Assembly (NCBI RefSeq): GCF_030409805.1
Contig: NZ_JAUFQP010000001.1
Span: forward strand, 531,606 to 595,605
Direction: 5' to 3'
From: Algibacter miyuki
GTDB taxonomy: Bacteria; Bacteroidota; Bacteroidia; Flavobacteriales; Flavobacteriaceae
DNA length: 64,000 bases
Shown here: piece after piece, positions 18,413 to 27,294 of the stretch
Position numbering within the stretch: position 1 is the first letter of the stretch
Layout: every line of letters begins with the position of its first letter
Made by a program: the position numbers and the translations under genes
The notes under the pieces: model-generated
What the model was told of the DNA's origin: nothing
Database searches by the model: none
The model's input: only the letters and a program-made list of their open reading frames with translations

Positions 18413-19696
18413 ATGAACATACCTAAAATAAGTTACCCGCGCATTGTAATCATTGGAGGCGGTTTTGCAGGCGTTGCCTTAGCTAAAAAACTATCGAAAC
18501 AAGAGGTGCAAGTGGTGCTTTTAGATAAACATAACTACCACACTTTTCAACCTTTATTGTATCAAGTTTCAACAGGTGGCCTGGAACCAGACTCGATTGC
18601 ATATCCTATTCGGAAGATTTTAAAAGATTTCCCAAACTTCCATTTTAGGTTGGCAGAAGTTAACGAAATAGATACAACTTGCAACACTATAAAAACCAAT
18701 ATTGGCGAGTTAAAATTCGATTACTTGGTTGTCGCATCAGGTTCTAAAACCAACTACTTCGGGAACTCTGAGATCGAAAAACACAGTATGGCCATGAAAA
18801 CCATACCGCAATCCTTAGATTTACGAAGCTTAATTCTTGAAAATTTCGAAGAAGCCTTATTAACCTCAGATTTAAACGAGCGCATTGCATTAATGAATTT
18901 CGTTATCGTTGGTGGTGGGCCAACAGGTGTGGAGCTTGCCGGTGCTTTAGCTGAAATAAAAAAAGGTATTCTACCTAAAGATTATCCAGATCTAGATACA
19001 CGTTTGGCACAAATAAACATCATTCAGTCTGGCGATTGTATTTTAAAGGGGATGAGCGAAAACGCATCAGCCAAAGCCGAAGAATTTCTTGAAAAACTAG
19101 GTGTTCATGTCTGGAAAAATGTGCGCGTTACCAATTACGATGGAAAAACGGTAACCACAAACTCCGATTTAACCTTCCAAACCGCGACCGTAGTTTGGGC
19201 AGCAGGTGTGCAAGGAGCTTCTATAAAAGGACTTCAAGCCGAAGAATATATAACCCGTGGCAATCGTCTTTTAGTAAATAACCATAACCAAATAAAAGGA
19301 TTCGAGCATATTTTTGCCATTGGCGATATTGCCTGTATGGCGACTGAAGACTTTCCAAATGGACTACCCATGATGGCGCAACCAGCCATACAACAGGGGC
19401 AGCAATTGGGCGATAATATTCTAAAACTTATTGAAAACAAACCCATGAAACCCTTTGTTTATAAAGACAAAGGCGCCATGGCAACCGTAGGAAGAAACAA
19501 GGCTGTAGTCGATTTAAAAAACATTAAATTTCAAGGCGTTTTCGCTTGGTACGTTTGGATGTTTATCCATCTATTTTTTCTAATTGGTTTCCGAAATCGT
19601 ATGGTTGTTTTCGTAAATTGGGTGTACAATTATATTCGTTTCGATCGTGAAGCGAGATTAATAATTCGTCCGTTTAAAAAGAAGTTTAAATCTTAA
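18413..19696 (+). CDS. Type II NADH dehydrogenase (NAD(P)/FAD-dependent oxidoreductase)
   Basis: With the start at 18413 the protein has about 427 residues and begins MNIPKISYPRIVIIGGG. An upstream in-frame ATG overlaps the promoter element and is rejected. Two Rossmann motifs are present: IVIIGGGFAGV for FAD and FVIVGGGPTGVE for NADH. The C-terminal 60 residues (VFAWYVWMFIHLFFLIGF and RNRMVVFVNW) are hydrophobic and aromatic, as in the membrane-docking end of NDH-2. The enzyme would pass electrons from NADH to menaquinone without pumping protons. It is monocistronic; a repeat element follows directly. Confidence 0.9.
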   Translation: MNIPKISYPRIVIIGGGFAGVALAKKLSKQEVQVVLLDKHNYHTFQPLLYQVSTGGLEPDSIAYPIRKILKDFPNFHFRLAEVNEIDTTCNTIKTNIGELKFDYLVVASGSKTNYFGNSEIEKHSMAMKTIPQSLDLRSLILENFEEALLTSDLNERIALMNFVIVGGGPTGVELAGALAEIKKGILPKDYPDLDTRLAQINIIQSGDCILKGMSENASAKAEEFLEKLGVHVWKNVRVTNYDGKTVTTNSDLTFQTATVVWAAGVQGASIKGLQAEEYITRGNRLLVNNHNQIKGFEHIFAIGDIACMATEDFPNGLPMMAQPAIQQGQQLGDNILKLIENKPMKPFVYKDKGAMATVGRNKAVVDLKNIKFQGVFAWYVWMFIHLFFLIGFRNRMVVFVNWVYNYIRFDREARLIIRPFKKKFKS

Positions 19697-19710
19697 AAGA
19701 AGTTTGTTTT

Positions 19711-19873
19711 GGGCGAGTTGCCAAAAAAAATGGCAAACAGGCTTTCCGCTATATCTTTTTATGTGTCCAAAAATGAGCCATTAAATAAGGATTAATCTAA
19801 TAGTAAAAGTAGTAAACATCAATAAAAATAGGGAACACAAAAAAAGGATGCCGCATCAATCCTTCTCGCAGGC
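19711..19873. repeat. Intergenic palindromic repeat element, copy 1
   Basis: This element starts with GGGCGAGTTGCC, continues with CAGGCTTTCCGCTATATCT and a TTTTTATGTG arm, and after about 90 bp has CACAAAAAAAGGATGCCGC and CCTTCTCGCAGG. The arms are partly complementary. The same plan is seen at 43723-43824. I recognise this as an intergenic repeat type that is frequent in Flavobacteria, from memory and not from a search. Confidence 0.6.
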
Positions 19874-20044
19874 CGAAACCGCATAGCCAATTTCTCAGAA
19901 ATAAGTTTAGTCTAAGTTTATGTTTTAAGTGGTTTTTGTCATGTCGACATAAGAAGATATTACATATGAGTAAACCTTTTTCAACTTAAAAAGTATAATG
20001 TAATTACTGTTCAAGTCGAAATGATATTTCAGAATTTTATTTTT

Positions 20045-20091
20045 ATAACCAATAACCAATAACCAACAACCAACAGCCAACAGCCAACAGC
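20045..20091. repeat. Heptanucleotide tandem repeat tract
   Basis: About 6.7 units of 7 bp: ATAACCA three times, ACAACCA once, ACAGCCA twice and a partial ACAGC. It lies in the 416-bp gap between the NDH-2 and DinB-like genes. The rest of the gap (19874-20044) shows no gene. Confidence 0.85.
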
Positions 20092-20112
20092 AAATCGTTC
20101 GCAAAATGTTGG

Positions 20113-20640
20113 CTAATTTTTTTCTTCACTAAACTTTTCAGCATTATATTTTTTAGAAGCACCTCTAGCAATAGACAATGTTTGCCAATCGTTTCCTTTA
20201 AAAACTTTACCTAAAAACACCATTTGTCCAACATGATAAGCATAATGCGCCAACTGACGGTTAATGGCTTCGACCACCGTGTGTCTTTCGTTTCTAATAT
20301 AAATAATGCGTTCTAAATCTTCCGAAGTTAAATTGTTTAAGGCATCGAATAAGCAAGTCCAACCCGCATTCCAGTGGGCTAAAATTTGTTCTCGTGTTTC
20401 ATAAGTGTCATCAAACTCACGATCTCGATTGCGCGACGGTTTTTCGCCGTCCTCATCTAAAAAGTTAGTCCAACGGCTTAACATATTTCCGTATAAATGT
20501 TTTACCATAATAGCGATAGAGTTGGAGTCTTTCGCTATTTCATTTTGTAAATCATCAAACGTTAGTTGTTCAAGAGTTTTATCTCCTAAACTTTTATAAC
20601 GTTCAAATTGTTTAATAACACTTGTTAAATAACTTTCCAT
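20113..20640 (-). CDS. DinB-like DUF1572 family protein
   Basis: This 175-residue protein is mostly helical with the pattern of the DinB/YfiT-like four-helix fold: HLYGNM near residue 48, a later HWNAGW, and HYAYHVGQMVFLGK near 136. The three His could bind a metal as in other members. Some DinB-like enzymes are thiol-dependent S-transferases (bacillithiol), but the substrate here is unknown. The gene is followed by the heptanucleotide repeat and preceded by msrB on the same strand with a 70-bp gap. Confidence 0.75.
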   Translation of the reverse strand: MESYLTSVIKQFERYKSLGDKTLEQLTFDDLQNEIAKDSNSIAIMVKHLYGNMLSRWTNFLDEDGEKPSRNRDREFDDTYETREQILAHWNAGWTCLFDALNNLTSEDLERIIYIRNERHTVVEAINRQLAHYAYHVGQMVFLGKVFKGNDWQTLSIARGASKKYNAEKFSEEKN

Positions 20641-20710
20641 GCTTTAAAAGTAAAGTATCAAAATTAAATCACCAAACCGATGTTTATTTTCAACTTAATT
20701 TTTTTTAAAA

Positions 20711-21193
20711 TTAGCTTTTCGGAACAAATTTTAAAGAGACACCGTTAATACAATGGCGTTCTCCGGTGGTGCTCTTGGGGCCATCATTAAATACATGGCC
20801 TAAATGCCCACCGCAAGTTGCACAGTGTTCTTCAGTTCTGGCATATCCTAAATCGTAATCTGTAGAAAGTTCTACATTTCCTTTTATAAATTTATCGAAA
20901 CTTGGCCATCCTGTTCCGGAGTCAAATTTATCCTCACTTTTAAATAAAGGCGTATCGCAACCTTTACAAACATAAACACCTGCGCTATTATTTTTGTTTA
21001 AATCACTAGAAAAAGCATGTTCAGTACCGGCTTGACGCAGCACATAAAATTCTTTATCTGTGAGTTGGTCTTTCCATTCTGCTGTTGTTTTAGTGACTTC
21101 AAAAGTCTTTTTTGCTTTGGTTTTTTTGTTCTGCGCAATAGAATTGCAGCTAAAAGCTATAAATACGGTAAGGACTACTATAAATTTCTTCAT
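20711..21193 (-). CDS. msrB: Peptide-methionine (R)-S-oxide reductase, exported
   Basis: This 160-residue protein reduces methionine-R-sulfoxide in damaged proteins. The MsrB domain covers about 35-158, with two zinc CxxC pairs (VCKGCD and CATCGG) and the catalytic Cys in RHCINGVSL. The N-terminus is a signal sequence containing a possible lipobox (IAFSCNS) as well as a possible SIAQ cleavage site, so the enzyme probably acts in the periplasm, perhaps as a lipoprotein. There is no fused MsrA domain. Confidence 0.92.
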   Translation of the reverse strand: MKKFIVVLTVFIAFSCNSIAQNKKTKAKKTFEVTKTTAEWKDQLTDKEFYVLRQAGTEHAFSSDLNKNNSAGVYVCKGCDTPLFKSEDKFDSGTGWPSFDKFIKGNVELSTDYDLGYARTEEHCATCGGHLGHVFNDGPKSTTGERHCINGVSLKFVPKS

Positions 21194-21429
21194 TTAAAAC
21201 ATTTTTTTTATTGGTCGTACAACGGCTTCAAAAATAACATAAAATACGCTTAAATAAATGTTATAAAGGATTTGATGTGTTACAGCTTCATCTTTCTAAT
21301 ATTACTACTTTTTAAATAGAACTAATTAAGGCTAGTTCAAGGTTTTTTGTGGTAATGACCTAACACACCGATATCAAACATTAGTGATAACTTTATTGAA
21401 AAAGCTATTTTATTCTATCTAAAGTTTAT

Positions 21430-21437
21430 TAAATTTG
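21430..21437 (+). promoter_or_regulatory. -7 element upstream of the M48 peptidase gene
   Basis: TAAATTTG in the 327-bp gap 21194-21520 would give a leader of about 80 nt. A short TGACA/TGTCA inverted repeat lies just downstream (from about 21441). No gene is seen in the gap. Confidence 0.45.
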
Positions 21438-21520
21438 GATGTGACAAAATGAAATAAATAGTGTCATATTAATATAGATGCGTTTTTGATGTATCTAAAA
21501 TCAACCTAAACCCTAAAAAA

Positions 21521-22342
21521 ATGAAATTAAAAAATACATTAATAACCTTAGGAATTTGCGCCGTGGTCTTTTCATGTGCAACAAACCCTTTTACAGGAAA
21601 AAAAACAATGGCGTTTGTATCTAACGCGCAGTTATTCCCAACAGCTTTTGCTCAATACGATGAGTTTTTAACAGAAAATAATGTGGTTACCGGGACAAAA
21701 GATGCCGAAATGATAACTAGAGTTGGGCAACGCATTGCTGTTGCTGCCGAACGTTGGTTAACAGCTAATGGAAACGCTGGGTATTTAAACGATTATAAAT
21801 GGGAATACAATTTAGTTAATGATGAAACAGTAAATGCTTGGTGTATGCCAGGTGGTAAAATTGTGTTTTACACAGGTATTTTACCAATTGCAGCCAACGA
21901 AACTGGTGTTGCTGCTATTATGGGACACGAAGTAGCGCATGCCTTAGCAAACCACGGACAGCAACGTATGAGTGCTGGTTATTTGCAGCAAGGTTTAGCG
22001 GTTGCAGGAAATGTAGCAATAAAAGATGAACAATCTAGAAATGCTTTTAACCAGTATTATGGAGTAGGTTCAAACGTATTAGGGATGTTACCTTTTAGTA
22101 GAAGCCACGAAACTGAAGCTGATAAAATTGGGTTATATTTAATGGCTGTTGCAGGATATAATCCTGATGAAGCTGCCGAATTATGGAAACGTATGAAAGC
22201 TAATAGTGGCGGTAGTGCACCTGCAGAATTTATGAGTACACACCCATCTAACGATACCCGTATCAGTAATTTAACGCAATGGGCTCCTGATGCAAAAAAG
22301 GAAGCTCTTAAATTTGGTATTACATCGTTTAGAGCATTATAA
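21521..22342 (+). CDS. M48 family zinc metallopeptidase, lipoprotein
   Basis: This 273-residue protein has a lipoprotein signal (VVFSC, Cys 19) followed by ATNPFTGKK, typical of the Oma1/LoiP-like branch. The zinc site is H136-E137-V-A-H140 in GHEVAHALANH with a third ligand in ETEADKIG. The family degrades or trims misfolded envelope proteins; LoiP and BepA are the gammaproteobacterial parallels. It would sit in the periplasm, anchored by lipid. The following gene is an MFS transporter 77 bp away, with no clear link. Confidence 0.9.
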   Translation: MKLKNTLITLGICAVVFSCATNPFTGKKTMAFVSNAQLFPTAFAQYDEFLTENNVVTGTKDAEMITRVGQRIAVAAERWLTANGNAGYLNDYKWEYNLVNDETVNAWCMPGGKIVFYTGILPIAANETGVAAIMGHEVAHALANHGQQRMSAGYLQQGLAVAGNVAIKDEQSRNAFNQYYGVGSNVLGMLPFSRSHETEADKIGLYLMAVAGYNPDEAAELWKRMKANSGGSAPAEFMSTHPSNDTRISNLTQWAPDAKKEALKFGITSFRAL

Positions 22343-22419
22343 CATCAATTGATAATATTTGTTTACTTTAGAAGCTGCTTATAAAAGGCAGCTTTTATTA
22401 TTTCAGCCAAATTAAAAAT

Positions 22420-23808
22420 ATGAATCAACTTGAAAAAGGAAGTAAAAAACTTCTAAATGCTTGGGCGTTTTACGACTGGGCAAATTCGGTTTACACCCTA
22501 ACTATTGCCTCTTCTATTTTTCCTATATTTTATTCTGCACTGTTTCTTTCAGAAATTAAAACAGTGGAAGCTTTTGGTACGGTTTTTAAAAGCACGGCTT
22601 TAATTACCTATGTTACGGCTTTTACTTTTTTGGTGGTCGCTTTTATATCTCCAGTGTTATCAGGAATAGCTGATTATGTGGGGAATAAAAAGAATTTTTT
22701 AAAGTTTTTCTGCTACGTTGGTAGCGTAGGTTGCGTGGGTTTGTATTGGTTTAGTTTAGAGCATATACACCTTAGTTTGTTATTCTATTTTATGGGTTTA
22801 ATTGGCTATTGGGGGAGTTTGGTTTTTTACAACTCCTACTTGCCAGATATTGCTTTTCCTGAACAACAAGACAGCATTAGTGCTAAAGGGTTTTCAATGG
22901 GGTATTTTGGATCGGTGCTGTTGTTGATTTTTAATTTATTGATGGTGATGTTTCCACAGTTTTTCGGATTTGATTTGAGTATTTCTGAAACCATATTAAA
23001 TACAGGTACTGAAGCTGAAATTCAATTAGCGATGGATACAGCAAAAGACGCGGCCTCGTTTGAAGCCATGAAAATATCGTTTATTACCGTTGGAATTTGG
23101 TGGGCATTGTTTAGTCAGTATTCCTTTTATTATTTGCCTAACGGAACAAAAACAGGAGAGAAGGTAACGCGAGCAATTGTTTTTAACGGTTTAAAAGAAT
23201 TACGATTAGTTTGGAAACAATTGAAGCAAGATTTAAGGTTAAAACGTTACTTACAAGCCTTTTTTGTATTTAGTATGGCGGTACAAACTATTATGTTGGT
23301 GGCTGTTTATTTTGGTGAAGAAGAAATTTCTTGGGGCACTGATAGCGAAAAAACATTAGGATTAATAGTAAGTATTTTAGTGATACAAATTGTGGCTATT
23401 TTGGGGGCTTATTTAACATCTAAAGCATCTGCTAAATACGGAAATATAAAAACATTAATAGCTGTTAATTTTATATGGAGCTTGCTTTGTTTTTATGCTT
23501 ACACCATGCATACACCTATACAGTTTTATATTGCAGCGGGTTTTGTGGGCTTAGTTATGGGCGGTGTGCAGGCGCTAGGCCGTTCTACCTATTCTAAGTT
23601 TTTACCAGAAACCGAAGACACCACATCGTATTTCAGTTTTTATGATGTTGCAGAAAAAATAGGGATTGTAATTGGGATGGTTATTTTTGCAACTATCGAC
23701 CAAATAACAGGTGGTATGCGTAATGCTATTTTAGTACTTGTTGCCTTTTTTATTGGAGGTATTATCTTATTATTTAGAGTGCCAAACGAAAAAGAAAAGA
23801 CTGCTTAG
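22420..23808 (+). CDS. MFS transporter of the UMF1/Atg22-like family
   Basis: This 462-residue protein has about twelve membrane helices. The N-terminal WAFYDWANSVYTLTIASSIF is the hallmark of UMF1 (related to yeast Atg22, a vacuolar amino acid exporter). MGGVQALGRSTYSKF in the second half is another family motif. The substrate in bacteria is unknown. The gene ends at a hairpin that includes its stop codon and converges with metE. Confidence 0.88.
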   Translation: MNQLEKGSKKLLNAWAFYDWANSVYTLTIASSIFPIFYSALFLSEIKTVEAFGTVFKSTALITYVTAFTFLVVAFISPVLSGIADYVGNKKNFLKFFCYVGSVGCVGLYWFSLEHIHLSLLFYFMGLIGYWGSLVFYNSYLPDIAFPEQQDSISAKGFSMGYFGSVLLLIFNLLMVMFPQFFGFDLSISETILNTGTEAEIQLAMDTAKDAASFEAMKISFITVGIWWALFSQYSFYYLPNGTKTGEKVTRAIVFNGLKELRLVWKQLKQDLRLKRYLQAFFVFSMAVQTIMLVAVYFGEEEISWGTDSEKTLGLIVSILVIQIVAILGAYLTSKASAKYGNIKTLIAVNFIWSLLCFYAYTMHTPIQFYIAAGFVGLVMGGVQALGRSTYSKFLPETEDTTSYFSFYDVAEKIGIVIGMVIFATIDQITGGMRNAILVLVAFFIGGIILLFRVPNEKEKTA

Positions 23809-23833
23809 AATATTAAAGAATAATCTAAGCAGC
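23800..23833 (+). terminator. Hairpin between the UMF1 gene and metE
   Basis: CTGCTTAGA at 23801 pairs with TCTAAGCAG ending at 23832; the stop codon is inside the left arm. Only a weak T-rich tail follows, so it may act mainly as a barrier for convergent transcripts. Confidence 0.5.
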
Positions 23834-23862
23834 CTTAATTTAGACTTGAGGCGTGTCTTGTT

Positions 23863-26166
23863 TTAAACCAATTCCACTTCTTGTGCTCTAAGTTTTTTAG
23901 CTGCTTTTACTAAGTTTTTTAAAGCTTCTTTAGTTTCTGGCCAGTCTCGGGTTTTTAAACCACAATCCGGATTTACCCAAATGTGGTCTTTTGGTAATAC
24001 ATTTTTTGCTTTTACCAATAAATGCTCAATTTCTTCTAAGGAAGGCACACGTGGCGAATGAATATCATAAACACCTGGTCCAATTTCATTAGGGTATTTA
24101 AAATTAACAAAAGCGTCCAATAGTTCCATTTCAGAACGCGAGGTTTCAATCGTAATCACATCGGCATCCATGGCAGCGATACTAGCAATAATATCGTTAA
24201 ATTCAGAATAGCACATATGGGTATGGATTTGCGTTTCATCTTGAACACCGCTAGCTGAAATTCTAAAAGCTTTAACAGCCCAATTCAGGTAGTTTGCCCA
24301 TGCTTCTTCTCGTAATGGTAAACCTTCGCGAATAGCTGGTTCATCAATTTGAATAATTTTTAATCCGCTGTTTTCTAAATCAACAACTTCGTCACGAATG
24401 GCCAATGCAATTTGATTGCAGGTGGTTTCTCTGGGCTGATCGTTTCGGACAAAGGACCATTGTAGAATGGTTACCGGTCCTGTTAACATGCCTTTTACAG
24501 GAATATCGGTTAAAGATTGTGCGTATTCCGACCATTTTACTGTCATCGGTTGGGGGCGAGACACATCTCCAAATAAAATCGGAGGTTTCACACAACGGCT
24601 ACCATAACTTTGCACCCATCCATAATTACTAAAAGCAAAGCCATTTAGTTTTTCTCCAAAATATTCTACCATATCGTTGCGTTCAAATTCGCCATGGACT
24701 AAAACATCTAATCCAATGTTTTCTTGAAAACGGATAGAGTCTTCTATTTCATTAGCAATTAAAACATCGTATTCTTGTTGAGATAAAAGTCCTTTTTTGA
24801 ATTTTAAACGCCAACCTCGAACAGTTTTAGTTTGCGGAAAAGAGCCGATAGTGGTTGTTGGATAGTAGGGAAGTTGAAGGGCTTCCTTTTGTTTGCCTTG
24901 ACGGATTGGGAATTGGTGTTTGCGTTGACTATCCGATGGTTTCAAATTTGAAATTCTTGATTTTACCGCATCGTTGTGTATTAATTTAGAATTACGTCTT
25001 CTAATATTGGCTAATTTATTCTCTTCATATAAATGTAAATACCCGTCGTTTTCATCTGAAAGTAAATTTTTTAACGCGATAATTTCTTCAATTTTTTGAT
25101 GCGCAAAAGCAAGCCATTGTTTTATTTCGGGATTTAAAGTGGTTTCGAGATTTAAATCGTATGGGGTGTGCAGTAGGGAGCAGGATGGGGCAATCCATAA
25201 ATTTTCCGAAGCTATTTTTGTATGTGCTTTTTCTATAATTTTTAAAGACTTCTCGAAATCGTTTTTCCAAATATTTCGGCCATCCACAATACCTAAAGAT
25301 AATTTTGTTTTCGGGTTGTAGTGTTTAGATTCTAGAATATCGGTTAATTGAGATGGGCATCTTACTAAATCCAAATGCAAAGTATCTACTGGTAATTGTA
25401 ATGCCAGATCTAAATTATCACCGTAACAATCGAAGTAATTTGCTAGAAATACTTTTAACTTCGGAAATTTGTTAGCAATAGCGTGGTACGTTTTTGTAAT
25501 TGCTAGTTGTTCTTTTTCCGAAAGGTTAAGTGCTAGGCATGGTTCGTCAAATTGGATGTATTCAACATCTAAACGTGTTAAAGCTTCAATGATTTCAAAA
25601 TAAACGGGCAGTAAATTATCCAGTAAATCAAGCCTGTGAAAACCATCTTCTTTTTCTTTTCCTTGTAATAAAAATGTTACTGGACCAATTAAAACGGGCT
25701 TTGTTTTTATCCCTAAGTTTAGCGCTTCCTGGTATTCTTTAATAATTTTTTTAGAGAAGAAGCTAAAGGTTTGTCCTTTTTCAAATTCAGGAACAATATA
25801 ATGGTAGTTTGTATCAAACCATTTGGTCATTTCCATGGCGGTAACATCGATATTATCTTTTTGAAGTCCGCGTGCCATAGCAAAATACAACTCTAAATAG
25901 TTGCTCTTTTCTATGGATTGGTAACGTTTTGGGATGCAACCAAAAGTTAAGCAGGCGTCTAAAACTTGATCGTAAAACGAAAAATCATTAGACGGAATAA
26001 CGTCGACACCTAAGTCTTTTTGAAGTAACCAATTTTGTTTTTTTAATTCAGTAGCTGTGTTTGTTAAAGCGGCCTCGTCTATTTTACCAGACCAAAATGC
26101 CTCACAGGCTTTTTTAAGTTCGCGATGTTTTCCAATTCTGGGAAGTCCTAAAAGCGTTGTTTTCAT
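23863..26166 (-). CDS. metE: Cobalamin-independent methionine synthase
   Basis: This 767-residue enzyme transfers a methyl group from 5-methyltetrahydropteroyl-triglutamate to homocysteine, giving methionine. Both halves are present: the N-terminal TLLGLPRIGKHRELKKA and the C-terminal barrel with TTTIGSFPQTKTVR, the zinc ligands in HTHMCYSEF and the second Cys in NPDCGLKTR. Length matches the family. It is monocistronic and divergent from an Lrp-type regulator 133 bp away. Having MetE lets the cell make methionine without vitamin B12. Confidence 0.96.
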   Translation of the reverse strand: MKTTLLGLPRIGKHRELKKACEAFWSGKIDEAALTNTATELKKQNWLLQKDLGVDVIPSNDFSFYDQVLDACLTFGCIPKRYQSIEKSNYLELYFAMARGLQKDNIDVTAMEMTKWFDTNYHYIVPEFEKGQTFSFFSKKIIKEYQEALNLGIKTKPVLIGPVTFLLQGKEKEDGFHRLDLLDNLLPVYFEIIEALTRLDVEYIQFDEPCLALNLSEKEQLAITKTYHAIANKFPKLKVFLANYFDCYGDNLDLALQLPVDTLHLDLVRCPSQLTDILESKHYNPKTKLSLGIVDGRNIWKNDFEKSLKIIEKAHTKIASENLWIAPSCSLLHTPYDLNLETTLNPEIKQWLAFAHQKIEEIIALKNLLSDENDGYLHLYEENKLANIRRRNSKLIHNDAVKSRISNLKPSDSQRKHQFPIRQGKQKEALQLPYYPTTTIGSFPQTKTVRGWRLKFKKGLLSQQEYDVLIANEIEDSIRFQENIGLDVLVHGEFERNDMVEYFGEKLNGFAFSNYGWVQSYGSRCVKPPILFGDVSRPQPMTVKWSEYAQSLTDIPVKGMLTGPVTILQWSFVRNDQPRETTCNQIALAIRDEVVDLENSGLKIIQIDEPAIREGLPLREEAWANYLNWAVKAFRISASGVQDETQIHTHMCYSEFNDIIASIAAMDADVITIETSRSEMELLDAFVNFKYPNEIGPGVYDIHSPRVPSLEEIEHLLVKAKNVLPKDHIWVNPDCGLKTRDWPETKEALKNLVKAAKKLRAQEVELV

Positions 26167-26192
26167 AATCTTGTTCAGTGTTTAATGCTGTT

Positions 26193-26259
26193 CAAAATTA
26201 CAATTGTAGAATGTTTGTGTATAATTTATCTATATATTTAGATGAATTACCTATTTTTG
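26193..26259. promoter_or_regulatory. Divergent promoter region of metE and the Lrp-type gene
   Basis: On the minus strand TAATTTTG (26200-26193) is a -7 element for metE. On the plus strand TATTTTTG (26252-26259) serves the regulator. Between them lies an AT-rich inverted repeat, ATCTA-N6-TAGAT (26228-26243), a plausible Lrp-type operator. Confidence 0.5.
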
Positions 26260-26299
26260 ATTAAAATAAAAGAATAATATTATTTAATTACTGAAAATA

Positions 26300-26785
26300 A
26301 TGAGCTTATCAGAAAATAATTCTGCCATAACTTTAGATACTATTGATTTTCGTTTGTTAAGAATGTTGCAAGCTAATTCAAATTTAACAACAAAGGAATT
26401 GGCGGCAAAAGTAAACCTATCGACCACGCCAGTTTTTGAACGGGTTAAAAAGCTTGAAAAGGCTGGATATATAAAAAACTATGTAGCTGTTTTAGATGCT
26501 GAAAAACTAAATAAAGGCTTAATGGTATTTTGTAATATTACGTTGAAAGAGCATACACGCGCTATTGGTAATCAATTTGTGAAGGATATTGTGTCGTTGA
26601 ATGAAGTGGTGGAGTGTTATAATATTTCCGGAGATTACGACTTTTTGTTGAAAATTTTGGTGCAAGACATGAAGGAATATCAAAACTTTGTACTCAATAA
26701 TTTAGGAAGTTTGGAGAATATTGGTAGTGCGCAAAGCACATTTGTAATGGGAGAAATTAAGAATTCGTATTGTGTGCCTATTTAA
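26300..26785 (+). CDS. Lrp/AsnC family transcriptional regulator next to metE
   Basis: This 161-residue regulator has an N-terminal winged helix-turn-helix (about 14-62, with TIDFRLLRMLQANSNLTTKE and LSTTPVFERVKKLEKAGYI) and a C-terminal RAM ligand domain (about 75-150, with YNISGDYDFLLKILV). Such proteins form octamers and sense amino acids. Its divergent position suggests that it controls metE, perhaps in response to methionine, but the ligand cannot be read from sequence. A second paralogue in this window lies at 47989-48450. Confidence 0.92.
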   Translation: MSLSENNSAITLDTIDFRLLRMLQANSNLTTKELAAKVNLSTTPVFERVKKLEKAGYIKNYVAVLDAEKLNKGLMVFCNITLKEHTRAIGNQFVKDIVSLNEVVECYNISGDYDFLLKILVQDMKEYQNFVLNNLGSLENIGSAQSTFVMGEIKNSYCVPI

Positions 26786-26814
26786 AACAAACAGGTTTAA
26801 TAAAGGGTAAACGG

Positions 26815-26835
26815 TTAGACATCCAGGATGTCTAA
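26815..26835. repeat. Perfect 21-bp inverted repeat at a gene end
   Basis: TTAGACATCC-A-GGATGTCTAA is perfectly palindromic and spans the last codons and stop of the minus-strand gene, facing the end of the Lrp gene. No T-run follows on either strand. Confidence 0.8.
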
Positions 26836-27213
26836 GTTGGAGTTATTTTGACTTACAATTAGGTTAGACCAATTTACAGCATCTTCCATTGTTGTGAATG
26901 ATTCAAAAGGTCTGCTGAAAAAAAGTTTTTCAATTTTAGCATTACTCAAAGCAACGAGGTTTTCTGAAACTACAGCAAAGCCTATAAGATTATTAATTAA
27001 TGATGTTTTTTTGTAAACTCGCGGATCAACTGCATATGAATTTATTCTGTTGGCTATGTAAATAAAAGGCCTCGATTTGAAATAAGTATTAGCTATTTCG
27101 GCTAGAGCATCATTGGATTTTACGGTTACCGTTTCGCCTTCATTAATAATAGAAACCACATAGTTTTCATAAATATGTATTACTCCAATAGGTATTTTTA
27201 CTAGGTGTTTCAT
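26815..27213 (-). CDS. Hypothetical protein, possibly SpoIIAA/STAS-like
   Basis: This 132-residue soluble protein has alternating strands and helices: IHIYENYVVSIINEGETV, RPFIYIANRINSYAVDPRVYK, FAVVSENLVALSNAK, and a final FTTMEDAVNWSNLI helix. This order resembles the small SpoIIAA-like (STAS-fold) proteins that are common in Flavobacteria, but I see no phosphorylation motif. Function is unknown. It is transcribed alone upstream of a palindrome and converges with the Lrp gene. Confidence 0.7.
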   Translation of the reverse strand: MKHLVKIPIGVIHIYENYVVSIINEGETVTVKSNDALAEIANTYFKSRPFIYIANRINSYAVDPRVYKKTSLINNLIGFAVVSENLVALSNAKIEKLFFSRPFESFTTMEDAVNWSNLIVSQNNSNLDILDV

Positions 27214-27242
27214 GCGGGCAAGGTATGGTATTTTAGAGCAAA

Positions 27243-27274
27243 AAAAAGCTCGAAAATTTAATTTCGAGCTTTTT
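27243..27274 (-). terminator. Terminator after clpC
   Basis: AAAAAGCTCGAAA pairs with TTTCGAGCTTTTT around a 6-nt loop, 20 bp after the clpC stop on the minus strand. Confidence 0.85.
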
Positions 27275-27294
27275 ATTATATTGTGACTTATATG

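Noticed and set aside
20045..20091. The heptanucleotide tract as a CRISPR-like array
   Set aside because: Units of 7 bp have no spacers between them and no cas genes are near.
26167..26299. A SAM or cobalamin riboswitch before metE
   Set aside because: The gap is AT-rich, holds two opposed promoters and lacks the conserved boxes or stems of these riboswitches.
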